A stretch of DNA of 27,013 nucleotides, taken from positions 1-27,013 of the forward strand of contig NZ_JBNNGK010000027.1 in assembly GCF_050268245.1 (NCBI RefSeq), in the 5' to 3' direction. Of the stretch, positions 8,111 to 14,133 are shown one piece after another. Both the position numbers and the translations under genes were made by a program. Within the stretch, counting starts at the first letter, position 1, and each line of letters starts with the position of its first letter. The DNA comes from JBNNGK01 sp050268245. GTDB taxonomy: Bacteria > Pseudomonadota > Gammaproteobacteria > Enterobacterales > Enterobacteriaceae. The notes beneath the pieces are model-generated. The model saw only the letters and a list, made by a program, of their open reading frames with translations. It was not told where the DNA came from and ran no database searches.

Positions 8111-8130
8111 ATGTATGGAATCTGATACAA
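8111..8130 (-). promoter_or_regulatory. Ogr-type activator site of the FI late promoter
   Basis: On the minus strand TTGT-N12-ACAT contains the TGT-N12-ACA dyad bound by Ogr/Delta activators. The dyad centre (8120.5) puts a start near 8065 if the usual -55 spacing holds, about 25 bases before the FI start. A -10-like CATCCT lies at 8071-8076. P2 also has a separate late promoter before FI. Confidence 0.65.
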
Positions 8131-8144
8131 CAACTGGAAAAATA

Positions 8145-8176
8145 AGAAAAAAAACGCCCCAAGCGGGGCGTTTTCG
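8145..8176 (-). terminator. Rho-independent terminator between J and FI
   Basis: AAAACGCCCC, a 3-base loop and GGGGCGTTTT followed by a T-run on the minus strand make a strong intrinsic terminator. It ends the X-to-J late transcript just before the FI promoter. Confidence 0.85.
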
Positions 8177-8263
8177 TCTGCGCGTAAGGTGGCGTTTGCT
8201 GATCACATATCGAATATTTTCAGCTTCGATGTGTACAGTGAAAAATGACTGCTGGAATTATGG

Positions 8264-8302
8264 CTAAAATAGATTTCTGGCTGGTAGTTGACGATTACTC
8301 AT
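8264..8302 (-). pseudogene. 5' stub of tail protein gene I
   Basis: An ATG overlaps the J stop as ATGAGTAA, exactly the J-I junction of P2-like phages. It opens with MSNRQLP, like gpI starts, but hits TAG after 12 codons. Nothing downstream before the terminator resembles gpI. The rest of I and the H-G fibre genes expected here are gone; a decayed gpI is found instead at 1308-1664. Confidence 0.6.
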
Positions 8303-9203
8303 CAGAACCTCCCACACTTAAGGTGTAACTAGAGCAGTAAGACGCCTGCGTTTTATCCAGCACGATATCGCTTTGCGGGCTATTCAGCTCAACGCGCTGG
8401 ACACCTTCGGCATGTAGTGCGGCATAAATTGCTGACAGACGAATATCGCGCCCCAGCCGATGTTGCGCGGTGATATAGTTTTTTAGTTTGGCCTCAGCAG
8501 CGCTGCGGATCGGCTCTGCTTCTGGACCAGGGTAGAGGTAAAGTACGGCATCAATACGATAAGTAACGATATGGGCGGACTGTACCGTTACGCGATCGGC
8601 CACCGGGCGTACGTCTTCAGCGTTCAACGCGCGGTCAACAATGGCCACCAGTTCATCGCTGGCGGAGCCGTTACCTTCACGGGAGAGTACAGAAATGATC
8701 ACGCTGGCTGGACTTGGGCTGGTGGCCGAAACGTCAGCTACCCGGCCGTCAGCGGAGCGGCCGTGATATTCGTAAGCGCCGCTGGAACCGGCAACGCTGA
8801 GTCCCTCAAAGGCCTGCTGAATGCGTACGCGAAAATCGCTGTCGGACTCCAGAATCGCCGCCACGGGAGGCACCACGCTGTTATCGGCTTCTGCTATCAC
8901 CAGCCGTTCTACCTGGAAGTTGGCACCAATCTGATCTAAATCGCTGCCGCTGGCGTAGCCGAGCATAACGGCCTGCGCCGCTTCATTAATACGTTGGCGC
9001 AGGATGAGTTCGCGATAGGCATTCTCTTGCAGTAGCTTAACGATGGGCTCAGATTCTAACGCCAGTGTACGGGCGATCGCCTCGCGTTGTTCTGGTGGAT
9101 AAAGCGAAATCAGTGTGGTTTTGCGTTCAGACAGCAAAGACGCATAATCTAAAGGTTCCACCACCGTTGGGGCGGGTAATAAACTCAAATCAATCGTTGG
9201 CAT
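8295..9203 (-). CDS. J: Baseplate wedge protein gpJ
   Basis: 302 residues, the same length as P2 gpJ. Recognisable blocks are MPTIDLSLLPAP, QREAIARTLALESEPIVKLL, QENAYRELILRQRINEAAQA, and the C-terminal DIVLDKTQASYC. It belongs to the Baseplate_J family (T4 gp6-like), forming the baseplate wedge ring with W and gpI. It follows W by 4 bases. The normally next gene, I, is only a stub, which should affect baseplate completion. Confidence 0.95.
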   Translation of the reverse strand: MPTIDLSLLPAPTVVEPLDYASLLSERKTTLISLYPPEQREAIARTLALESEPIVKLLQENAYRELILRQRINEAAQAVMLGYASGSDLDQIGANFQVERLVIAEADNSVVPPVAAILESDSDFRVRIQQAFEGLSVAGSSGAYEYHGRSADGRVADVSATSPSPASVIISVLSREGNGSASDELVAIVDRALNAEDVRPVADRVTVQSAHIVTYRIDAVLYLYPGPEAEPIRSAAEAKLKNYITAQHRLGRDIRLSAIYAALHAEGVQRVELNSPQSDIVLDKTQASYCSSYTLSVGGSDE

Positions 9204-9207
9204 AATG

Positions 9208-9558
9208 TCAGCTCACTGAAACAGAAAAAGAAAAGCTATCGGGAGTATCGGTACGGCTTCCTGCTATCTCCACCACCATTTTTCCGTCGAAGGTGGTGTC
9301 GATGGTGATAGCGGTCAAACGGATGCGCGGTTCCCACTGCAGCAGCGCGCTGTAACAGGCGGCCATAATTTGCAAACGCAATACATCGTTTTGCGGCTGA
9401 TCAAGCAGTTCAGAGAGTAACGATCCGTAATTACGGTTCATGACTCGTGAGCCAATTGGGGTGATAAGAATGTCACTTACCGACTGGCGAATGTGTTCTA
9501 TGTCGGCGATGGCACGGCCGGAGGTGCAGTTCATGCCGAGATATTTTGCGTTGTTCAT
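9208..9558 (-). CDS. W: Baseplate protein gpW (T4 gp25-like)
   Basis: 116 residues (P2 gpW 115). Contains IADIEHIRQSVSDILITPIG and SRVMNRNYGS, the gp25/lysozyme-like baseplate signature including the conserved region that nucleates sheath assembly. Its ATG overlaps the stop of V by four bases, and J follows four bases later, so V-W-J are translationally coupled. No anomalies seen. Confidence 0.95.
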   Translation of the reverse strand: MNNAKYLGMNCTSGRAIADIEHIRQSVSDILITPIGSRVMNRNYGSLLSELLDQPQNDVLRLQIMAACYSALLQWEPRIRLTAITIDTTFDGKMVVEIAGSRTDTPDSFSFSVSVS

Positions 9559-10190
9559 TGTGGTTTCCCCGTCTGGCCTCCGCCGTTTTGCACACCGCCG
9601 TGAGTATGGTTATGTACCACAATGCCGTTGGAGGTGAGGCTGCCGCCGGTATGGCTAAGGTCACCGCGCAGCGATCCGCCTTGACGGAGGATCAGCGAGC
9701 CGGTGGTTAACTGTTGGGTGCATTCCACTTCGGGTGCATCCAGGGTGATTTTGCTGCTGGCACGGCAAATAATGTTGTCAGCAGTGACCGTTACGCTATC
9801 GCCAGCTTCGACAGTCGCACTTTTGATGCCGACAGCTTTCAGTGCGCCTTGGGCGGGTTCGTATTCGATCACCGCGCCGTCGGGGAAGGCGATGTGCACC
9901 GCGTCGGCCGAATGGGAAGGGGCCGGGTAATCGTTGGAAAATACCCCGGGCAGCACGAAGGCGGTATCCAGCTCGCCGCCTAATGACAGCACGAGCACCT
10001 GTTCACCTAAGCTGGGCGCCCACCAACTGCGCGAGCGTCCGGCGCGGCTAGTCAGCCAGTTCAGCCAGTCCGTGATGTTACCGCCGGTAGCTACACGGCA
10101 GCGTCCGCGTTCAAGATCGATCTCGCTGACGGTGCCAATACGAATTAAGTTGCGCACCAGGCGCTGAATATCAGAGTTATATACGTTCAT
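9555..10190 (-). CDS. V: Baseplate spike protein gpV
   Basis: 211 residues, identical in length to P2 gpV, the trimeric membrane-piercing spike. An N-terminal OB-fold region (about 20-90, with GTVSEIDLERGRCRV and WWAPSLGEQVLVLS) is followed by a beta-helix region. The C-terminus carries the HNHTHGGVQNGGG motif, whose histidines hold the iron ion at the spike tip in P2. This indicates a preserved puncturing device. In P2, gpS lies between R and V; here only about 90 bases separate them. Confidence 0.95.
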   Translation of the reverse strand: MNVYNSDIQRLVRNLIRIGTVSEIDLERGRCRVATGGNITDWLNWLTSRAGRSRSWWAPSLGEQVLVLSLGGELDTAFVLPGVFSNDYPAPSHSADAVHIAFPDGAVIEYEPAQGALKAVGIKSATVEAGDSVTVTADNIICRASSKITLDAPEVECTQQLTTGSLILRQGGSLRGDLSHTGGSLTSNGIVVHNHTHGGVQNGGGQTGKPQ

Positions 10191-10278
10191 CTGTTAAGAG
10201 TGCCGCTGTGAGAGTGTGGCGGCAATGCGATCGTGTTTGGCGAGTTTCAGCACAACACGCGTCACAGTTGCCGGGAAT

Positions 10279-10746
10279 TTAGGGGTGTTTGAATGTGCTA
10301 ATCAATTCGCCGTGCAGGTAAACCTCAGTAAAGCACATCACATTCTGTGGTTCCGGCGGTTCAGGCAGTGGCGTGATGTGTAAGGCTCCGTCGCGTACGT
10401 CGACCTGAATGCGTTCGGTTAACTGCAAATGCAACTCGAGTGGGTCAGCCGTGTTGATGCCACTTTTAAACCCAAAGCCATTTTTGCGTTTTTCAACATT
10501 GGCAAGCAGGTCTGGTTGGTGGCTACGCAGCCACGCCAGTACCGTCACCATCACTAGGTCAATATCTTCGGTGCTGTTGTCGTTCAGCGTGATATTGAGT
10601 TGGTACTGATATTCAAATGATAGTGATGCACCGAGTGTGGAAACCACACGGCCGTTATCAAGCGTAATAACCAGTTTTTCAGGTTGTTGCTGCAACATGG
10701 GCAGCGCATTAATTAATGCGTCACGCAGTTGGTTGGGTTTTAACAT
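10279..10746 (-). CDS. R: Tail completion protein gpR
   Basis: 155 residues (P2 gpR 155). MLKPNQLRDALINALP, LVMVTVLAWLRSHQPDLL and EKRKNGFGF match the P2 family. gpR and gpS act together at the head-proximal tail end. The second of two adjacent ATGs (10746) is chosen because P2 R starts MLKP and AGGAG lies 7 bases upstream; the first ATG gives one extra Met. The start overlaps the end of the lysB/lysC frame. No gpS gene follows. Confidence 0.93.
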   Translation of the reverse strand: MLKPNQLRDALINALPMLQQQPEKLVITLDNGRVVSTLGASLSFEYQYQLNITLNDNSTEDIDLVMVTVLAWLRSHQPDLLANVEKRKNGFGFKSGINTADPLELHLQLTERIQVDVRDGALHITPLPEPPEPQNVMCFTEVYLHGELISTFKHP

Positions 10747-11269
10747 CATGTTTCTCCTGGCACTGTTTAATGGCCTCGATTTGCAGTGCGCAATGCGTTA
10801 GCGCCTGTTCGAGTTGGCGAATATCAGCACTCAGCTCGCCGTTGGTATTAGGGTGATTGCCGGGGATTGGGCAACTGTTGACTTTTGGACAACCAATGTA
10901 AGTAATTTGTGACATTGGCGAAGGCGGGCGCTGGTGCAGCCGGATAACATCATCAGGCACAGCAGCGTCTTGCCAATCGCGTAACTTTTTATTTTCATTA
11001 GTTAACCTCTGTAGTTGTTGTTCGCGACGCTGCACCAAGCGATCGGCATTGCTCAGTGATTGGCGTAGGGCCTGTTCGGCCCGTTGCCGCTGCTGCGTTT
11101 GTTGCTGGAGTTGAACGATGAAGTCATCACGGGTTGTCAGGGCGGTTTGCAATGCCCCGATGCGCTGTGTTCCTTCCTCCAGATGTTGTTGCAACCGTTG
11201 GTTTTGCCATTGCAGTCCGGCCAGGAGTATCAATAGCAGTACGCTTAGGCCGAGTATTATGCGGTTCAT
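10721..11269 (-). pseudogene. lysB: Inner-membrane spanin LysB fused to the LysC mature domain by a frameshift
   Basis: The 182-residue frame starts with a membrane anchor (ILGLSVLLLILLAGLQW) and a long Gln-rich coiled coil, as in P2-type LysB (Rz-like inner spanin). After residue 117 (VIRLHQR) it reads PPSPMSQITYIGCPKVNSCP, which is the mature LysC outer-spanin sequence. Adding one base near 10926-10930 restores both genes: LysB would then end YLHWLSKSQQLPNPRQSP with TAA, and LysC would run from its lipobox into the present C-terminus. A one-base deletion (or an assembly error) is therefore inferred. The fusion would not bridge the two membranes normally. The start overlaps the endolysin stop by four bases. 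Confidence 0.85.
10831..10998 (-). pseudogene. lysC: Outer-membrane spanin LysC, frameshifted and truncated
   Basis: Inside lysB in a second frame, GAGG precedes ATG at 10998 and opens a lipoprotein signal: MKIKSYAIGK, a hydrophobic core and the lipobox LSGC at residue 21, then TSA. Nested Rz1-like genes of this kind are standard for P2-type phages. After TSA the frame goes astray and stops at 10831 after 55 residues. The expected APPSP...GCPKV sequence lies one base out of phase in the lysB frame. The lipoprotein would be made with a nonsense tail, so outer-membrane disruption is likely impaired. Confidence 0.8.
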
Positions 11270-11778
11270 GAAGAGGCTCCTTGCAGGCAGCGTTTTTGCT
11301 CAGCGGCGCGACGACGTTCCAAGCCGTTACTTTTCACGCCGTTGACATACACCCAACGTGGTAATTGGTCGCAGGCTTGCCGCCACCGTTGTTGCCGAAT
11401 AAAGTGAGCCAGCGTTGATTGGCAGGCTGCATTCACACCCACATTGAAAGTAAATGCGCTGACTGCGTCGTAAACAGGTTGTGGCATCGTGACGGGCATG
11501 CATCGCGCGAGGCCTTTTTCCACTGTTCTCACATCGCTAAGTAGATTGTTGGCAACCTGTTGCTCAGTAATGGCGCCATGGGGTTTCACCCCGGCGGTAT
11601 GGCCGATACCGTTGGTCCATACTTTGGCGCTGCACTGATAAGGTGTTAGTTGGCAACCTTCAAAATCTGCAATCAGGCGTAAGCCCTGTTCCGATGTCTG
11701 TAATTGGCTGAACTGCGGGAGTAATGCGGCCAGCGCCAAGATGGCGGCCGCACTGCAACGTTTAATGGTCGAGTTCAT
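11266..11778 (-). CDS. SAR-type endolysin (T4-like lysozyme, GH24)
   Basis: A 170-residue muramidase that cuts the peptidoglycan glycan strand at lysis. Residues 9-27 form a weakly hydrophobic Ala-rich N-terminal segment, typical of a signal-anchor-release domain. The catalytic region reads FEGCQLTPYQC then VWTNGIGHT: Glu, Cys and Thr at the spacing of T4 E11, D20 and T26. It is thus an E-C-T rather than E-D-T enzyme, a variant known among phage endolysins. It overlaps the holin start region by 17 bases and LysB by 4. P2 gpK is an unrelated enzyme type, so this lysis cassette is not P2's own. Confidence 0.9.
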   Translation of the reverse strand: MNSTIKRCSAAAILALAALLPQFSQLQTSEQGLRLIADFEGCQLTPYQCSAKVWTNGIGHTAGVKPHGAITEQQVANNLLSDVRTVEKGLARCMPVTMPQPVYDAVSAFTFNVGVNAACQSTLAHFIRQQRWRQACDQLPRWVYVNGVKSNGLERRRAAEQKRCLQGASS

Positions 11779-11980
11779 CGTATACCCCGCGTTTGAGGCC
11801 GTTTTTCCTCAGCGATCGCAATAGTTGATAGCTTTTACGACGGTAGTACCAGTTCACCAAGAAGGTACCCACACCGACGGCGGCACCGATCAGTACGGCA
11901 ATATCCTCAGGAGAATGGCGTCCAAACCACGCCAAACAGGCAGCAACGAGGTAACAGAGTGTTGACGTGAATTTTTCCAT
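11762..11980 (-). CDS. Holin, HP1-type
   Basis: 72 residues with two hydrophobic segments (about 6-21, TLCYLVAACLAWFG; about 26-46, DIAVLIGAAVGVGTFLVNWYY) and a basic tail (RRKSYQLLRSLRKNGLKRG). This fits the small class II-like holins of the HP1 family that depolarise the inner membrane and so release the SAR endolysin. It lies 3 bases after X and overlaps the endolysin, matching its role in timing lysis. Family assignment is from topology and partial similarity. Confidence 0.85.
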   Translation of the reverse strand: MEKFTSTLCYLVAACLAWFGRHSPEDIAVLIGAAVGVGTFLVNWYYRRKSYQLLRSLRKNGLKRGVYDELDH

Positions 11981-11983
11981 CGT

Positions 11984-12190
11984 TCAGTCCCACAGTTTTA
12001 CCGTTTCCCGCTTGGCGGCGATGGTTAACTCCGGCAGCTCGACCGGATAACCATGTGGCAAGACGGGGCCATACTGTGCGAGTCCGGTATTTGTGTGATA
12101 AACCTGTTCCACCACGTTTTGCGTAGTGCCGTAATAACGCCAGCAGATAGCGTCAACGGTGTCGCCTTGTTGTGCATAAATTTTCATCAT
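11984..12190 (-). CDS. X: Tail protein gpX (LysM-like)
   Basis: 68 residues beginning MMKIYAQQGDTVDAICWRYYG and ending ETVKLWD, very like P2 gpX (67 residues), a baseplate or tail protein with a LysM-like fold. The second ATG (12187) aligns better with P2 X; the first has the better ribosome-site spacing (AGGA). In P2, X follows the capsid-completion gene L; here it is the first gene of the late operon. This marks the point where all head genes are missing. Confidence 0.93.
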   Translation of the reverse strand: MMKIYAQQGDTVDAICWRYYGTTQNVVEQVYHTNTGLAQYGPVLPHGYPVELPELTIAAKRETVKLWD

Positions 12191-12243
12191 TAACCATCCT
12201 GCGATGTGGTTATCTGTGATAGGTGCGTATATCGCGCCCGTTT

Positions 12244-12308
12244 ATGCTTAGTTTCACGATGAGGACAACGTGCTGCAATTTATGAGGATTGTGAGTGCTG
12301 TGGCACAA
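12244..12308 (-). promoter_or_regulatory. Ogr-dependent late promoter of the X-to-J operon
   Basis: A perfect TTGT-N12-ACAA dyad lies at 12289-12308, the consensus bound by P2 Ogr. A -10-like TAAGCAT sits at 12244-12250, placing the start about 58 bases from the dyad centre, close to the -55 geometry of P2 late promoters. It lies between the terminator of the 64-aa gene and gpX, so tail and lysis genes depend on Ogr. Confidence 0.8.
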
Positions 12309-12338
12309 CTGACAGTAAACAAATGCGGGCGATATAAA

Positions 12339-12361
12339 TAAAAAACCCGCCAATTGGCGGG
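12339..12361 (-). terminator. Terminator of the SOS-controlled 64-aa gene
   Basis: CCCGCCAATTGGCGGG followed by TTTTTTATTT on the minus strand is a canonical intrinsic terminator, about 40 bases after the stop of the 64-aa gene. It insulates that gene from the late operon. Confidence 0.85.
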
Positions 12362-12397
12362 TGAAAAGAATGTATTTTGCGCTGTGTGTGAATGTAT

Positions 12398-12592
12398 TTA
12401 TCGGGGATTTTGATGGCTGGCTGGGTAGAAAATTTCTTGATATTCGTTATCGGGCAGAACCTGGCTAGCCAGATCGGAAATCAGCGACATGGCGATCAGA
12501 AACTCAGAGGTGCTGCATTGTGCCGCTTGGGATACGTCCGCGATAAACTGGATGCGCGACAGTGTTAATTGTTGTTTATCCAAGGCTTCCAC
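12398..12592 (-). CDS. SOS-controlled 64-residue protein; candidate CI antirepressor (unrecognised family)
   Basis: The frame starts at GTG with a strong ribosome site (AAGGGG, 7 bases upstream). It reads MEALDKQQLTLSRIQFIADV and ends YPASHQNPR. It looks all-helical and acidic, without cysteines or an evident DNA-binding motif; I do not recognise a family, and it does not resemble DinI or what I recall of phage 186 Tum. What stands out is its regulation: a near-perfect LexA box overlaps its promoter (12615-12634) and a terminator ends it, so it is a stand-alone SOS gene. In phage 186 the LexA-controlled gene tum makes an antirepressor of CI. The repressor here is also 186-type, so this small protein is the best candidate for the same role. 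That role is inference. Confidence 0.7.
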   Translation of the reverse strand: MEALDKQQLTLSRIQFIADVSQAAQCSTSEFLIAMSLISDLASQVLPDNEYQEIFYPASHQNPR

Positions 12593-12614
12593 TGTTTTTC
12601 CCCTTTTGTAAATA

Positions 12615-12659
12615 TACTGTTTATTTATACAGTATTAAGCAAAATGCTAAATGCGTCAA
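12615..12659 (-). promoter_or_regulatory. LexA-repressed promoter
   Basis: The LexA box is TA-CTGT-N8-ACAG-TA at 12615-12634, with an AT-only N8 core. On the minus strand TTGACG (12654-12659), 16 bases, then TAATAC (12632-12637) form a near-consensus promoter whose -10 overlaps the box, so LexA would block it. The spacer also contains the palindrome AGCAAAATGCT (12638-12648). Confidence 0.88.
12638..12648. promoter_or_regulatory. Candidate CI operator within the SOS promoter
   Basis: AGCAAAATGCT is an 11-base palindrome in the spacer of the LexA-controlled promoter. Its core GCAAAATGC recurs exactly in the 13-base palindrome at 13214-13226 beside cI. A repressor bound here would block the same promoter as LexA. 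Binding is not shown. Confidence 0.35.
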
Positions 12660-12728
12660 TGGGTGTCCGCAGCATTTGCTCAGTAAAATAAATGAATGGC
12701 AAATAATCGAGCTTTTACCGGCTTGAGG

Positions 12729-12950
12729 TTAATCGGGTACGAAATAGCGTATTCTCTCTTCTTTATACTGCTGGCAATCAGTGCAGTAGCGAAGGCAGGG
12801 AACGGTGATACGACGTGCTGCTGGGATGATTTCATTACATACTTCACAATGCAATGTAGGCGGGATACGCACCGCCAATCCTGCGAGCGCGATCTTTTCT
12901 GCCAGTATCGCTGCTTGGTATTCCTGAGCGATATCAATAAGGCCTGCCAT
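12729..12950 (-). CDS. Small DksA/TraR-type C4 zinc-finger protein
   Basis: 73 residues. The C-terminal half has the family pattern CEVCNEIIPAARR then YCTDCQ, with zinc ligands C35, C38, C56 and C59, and an N-terminal helix rich in Ala and Glu. P2-like prophages carry such proteins, which may act through the RNA polymerase secondary channel as TraR does; no function is shown for this one. AGGAG lies about 10 bases before the start. It is transcribed away from cI and towards the SOS gene. It could be the first lytic-side gene, controlled from the operator region at 13123-13226. Confidence 0.85.
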   Translation of the reverse strand: MAGLIDIAQEYQAAILAEKIALAGLAVRIPPTLHCEVCNEIIPAARRITVPCLRYCTDCQQYKEERIRYFVPD

Positions 12951-13122
12951 AAAACTGCACTCCTGTTTTCATGTTCTGGATTGCAAACAGCACGTGATAA
13001 CCTGATGAGCGTAATAACTTGCAAAGTCGAGCATAAAGGACGTGGCGAAGTTTTATGAGTCAGGTAAGATTATATTGCGTGCTATTTGACGCGGCTAACT
13101 CGCTATTAGCGTGGCTTAGTGT

Positions 13123-13240
13123 TTGCATTTTCGGCAATCATAACGCATCATTTAGTCATAAGTGACATTTGATGCAGTGCTGTGCTTTAACAGCGAATGT
13201 CGCGTACTTTAGATCGCAAAATGCGACTTGTAAATGAAAG
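13123..13240. promoter_or_regulatory. cI control region with several inverted repeats
   Basis: Between the divergent zinc-finger gene and cI lie TTGC-N7-GCAA (13123-13137), GCTGT-N6-ACAGC (13179-13194), GCGA-N3-TCGC (13193-13203) and TCGCA-AAA-TGCGA (13214-13226). A CTTG-rich 14-base segment at 13227-13240 resembles the repeat in the ogr promoter. Such clustering is expected of phage operators. No -10/-35 pair could be fixed confidently in either direction. Confidence 0.5.
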
Positions 13241-13263
13241 TTTTGATTGTGGCCGGGGAATGT

Positions 13264-14133
13264 ATGCGCGAAGACATAATGAATGACAATGCTGCCGTTG
13301 GTGCGGTGATTGAAAGAATTCTTTCTGCTTATGGTGTTACTACACAAAAAGAATTGAGTGAAATCCTTGGGATAGCGCCGAATAATATCAGTAGCTGGCA
13401 GCAACGAGGGAGCGTACCAGGATATGTCATTATCAGTTGCGCGTTGGCTACTGGGGCAGATCTCGCTTGGCTCATGACGGGGGAGCTTGCAAAAGCGAAA
13501 CCAGCGTTCAAGCCATTACCGGCGGTGCATGGCAAAGCTTTATATGAGCGTGTATTGGCTTCTGGCGGCAAAAATGTGCTTCGTCGCATTCTGGAGGCTT
13601 ATGGTTTTAGCCTGCAAAAAGAGTTAGGTGATCTGTTGGGGATTTCATCTGGCACCATGAGTACTTGGGTGCGGCGTAACTATTTTCCTGGCGATATCGT
13701 TGTGACCTGCGCCTTAGATACCGGTGTTTCTCTTCAGTGGCTAGCAACTGGGCAAGGGGAAATGCAGGGCGCCGCTTCGGCGACGATGGTTGTTCCGGGT
13801 ACGGTACGTGCATTGCCTAAATATCAGTTAATTGCCGGTAAATTGATCGATGGCGGTAAATGGTTGGCCGATCCGGCGTTGATTCCAGCGAATGTGGTTC
13901 AACCCGCTTACGTTGATGGCGGCCGTATCGCGTGGCTGGTGGATTTATCCGTCACGCATATTGCGAATGGACGTTGGTTGATAGACATTGACGGTAACCT
14001 GGATATTTACGACATCGCGCGCTTGCCCGGAAATCAGGTTCAAGTCAGCGGCGGAAGCACCGATTTTCAATGTTCAACGGATGCATTGAAAGCGTTGGGC
14101 ATGGTTTGGTTGACACTGACGCAACAGGCATAA
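13264..14133 (+). CDS. cI: 186-type CI repressor with two tandem HTH domains
   Basis: Residues 11-76 and 101-166 are two copies of the phage CI N-terminal HTH domain, offset by exactly 90 residues. By hand, 29 of 60 aligned positions are identical (for example CALATGADLAWLMTG against CALDTGVSLQWLATG). Residues from about 175 match the phage 186 CI C-terminal domain (ANGRWLIDIDGNLDI, LPGNQVQVSGG), which oligomerises. That domain has no Ser/Lys LexA-type protease dyad, so RecA-stimulated self-cleavage is not expected and an antirepressor would be needed. 186 CI has about 190 residues and one HTH. The start at 13264 has GGGGA 4 bases upstream; 13234 and 13279 are alternatives. Confidence 0.88.
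   Translation: MREDIMNDNAAVGAVIERILSAYGVTTQKELSEILGIAPNNISSWQQRGSVPGYVIISCALATGADLAWLMTGELAKAKPAFKPLPAVHGKALYERVLASGGKNVLRRILEAYGFSLQKELGDLLGISSGTMSTWVRRNYFPGDIVVTCALDTGVSLQWLATGQGEMQGAASATMVVPGTVRALPKYQLIAGKLIDGGKWLADPALIPANVVQPAYVDGGRIAWLVDLSVTHIANGRWLIDIDGNLDIYDIARLPGNQVQVSGGSTDFQCSTDALKALGMVWLTLTQQA

Noticed and set aside
10191..10278. GTG-started frame ending LAKHDRIAATLSQRHS between R and V
   Set aside because: It is only 24 codons, lacks a ribosome site and does not resemble gpS.
12680..13058. Long frames on both strands over the zinc-finger gene
   Set aside because: They lie over the DksA/TraR-type gene, which has clear Cys motifs and a ribosome site; the others match no family.
13179..13194. 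GCTGT-N6-ACAGC beside cI as a LexA box
   Set aside because: LexA boxes need CTGT-N8-ACAG; here the gap is two bases short. It may be an operator of another protein.
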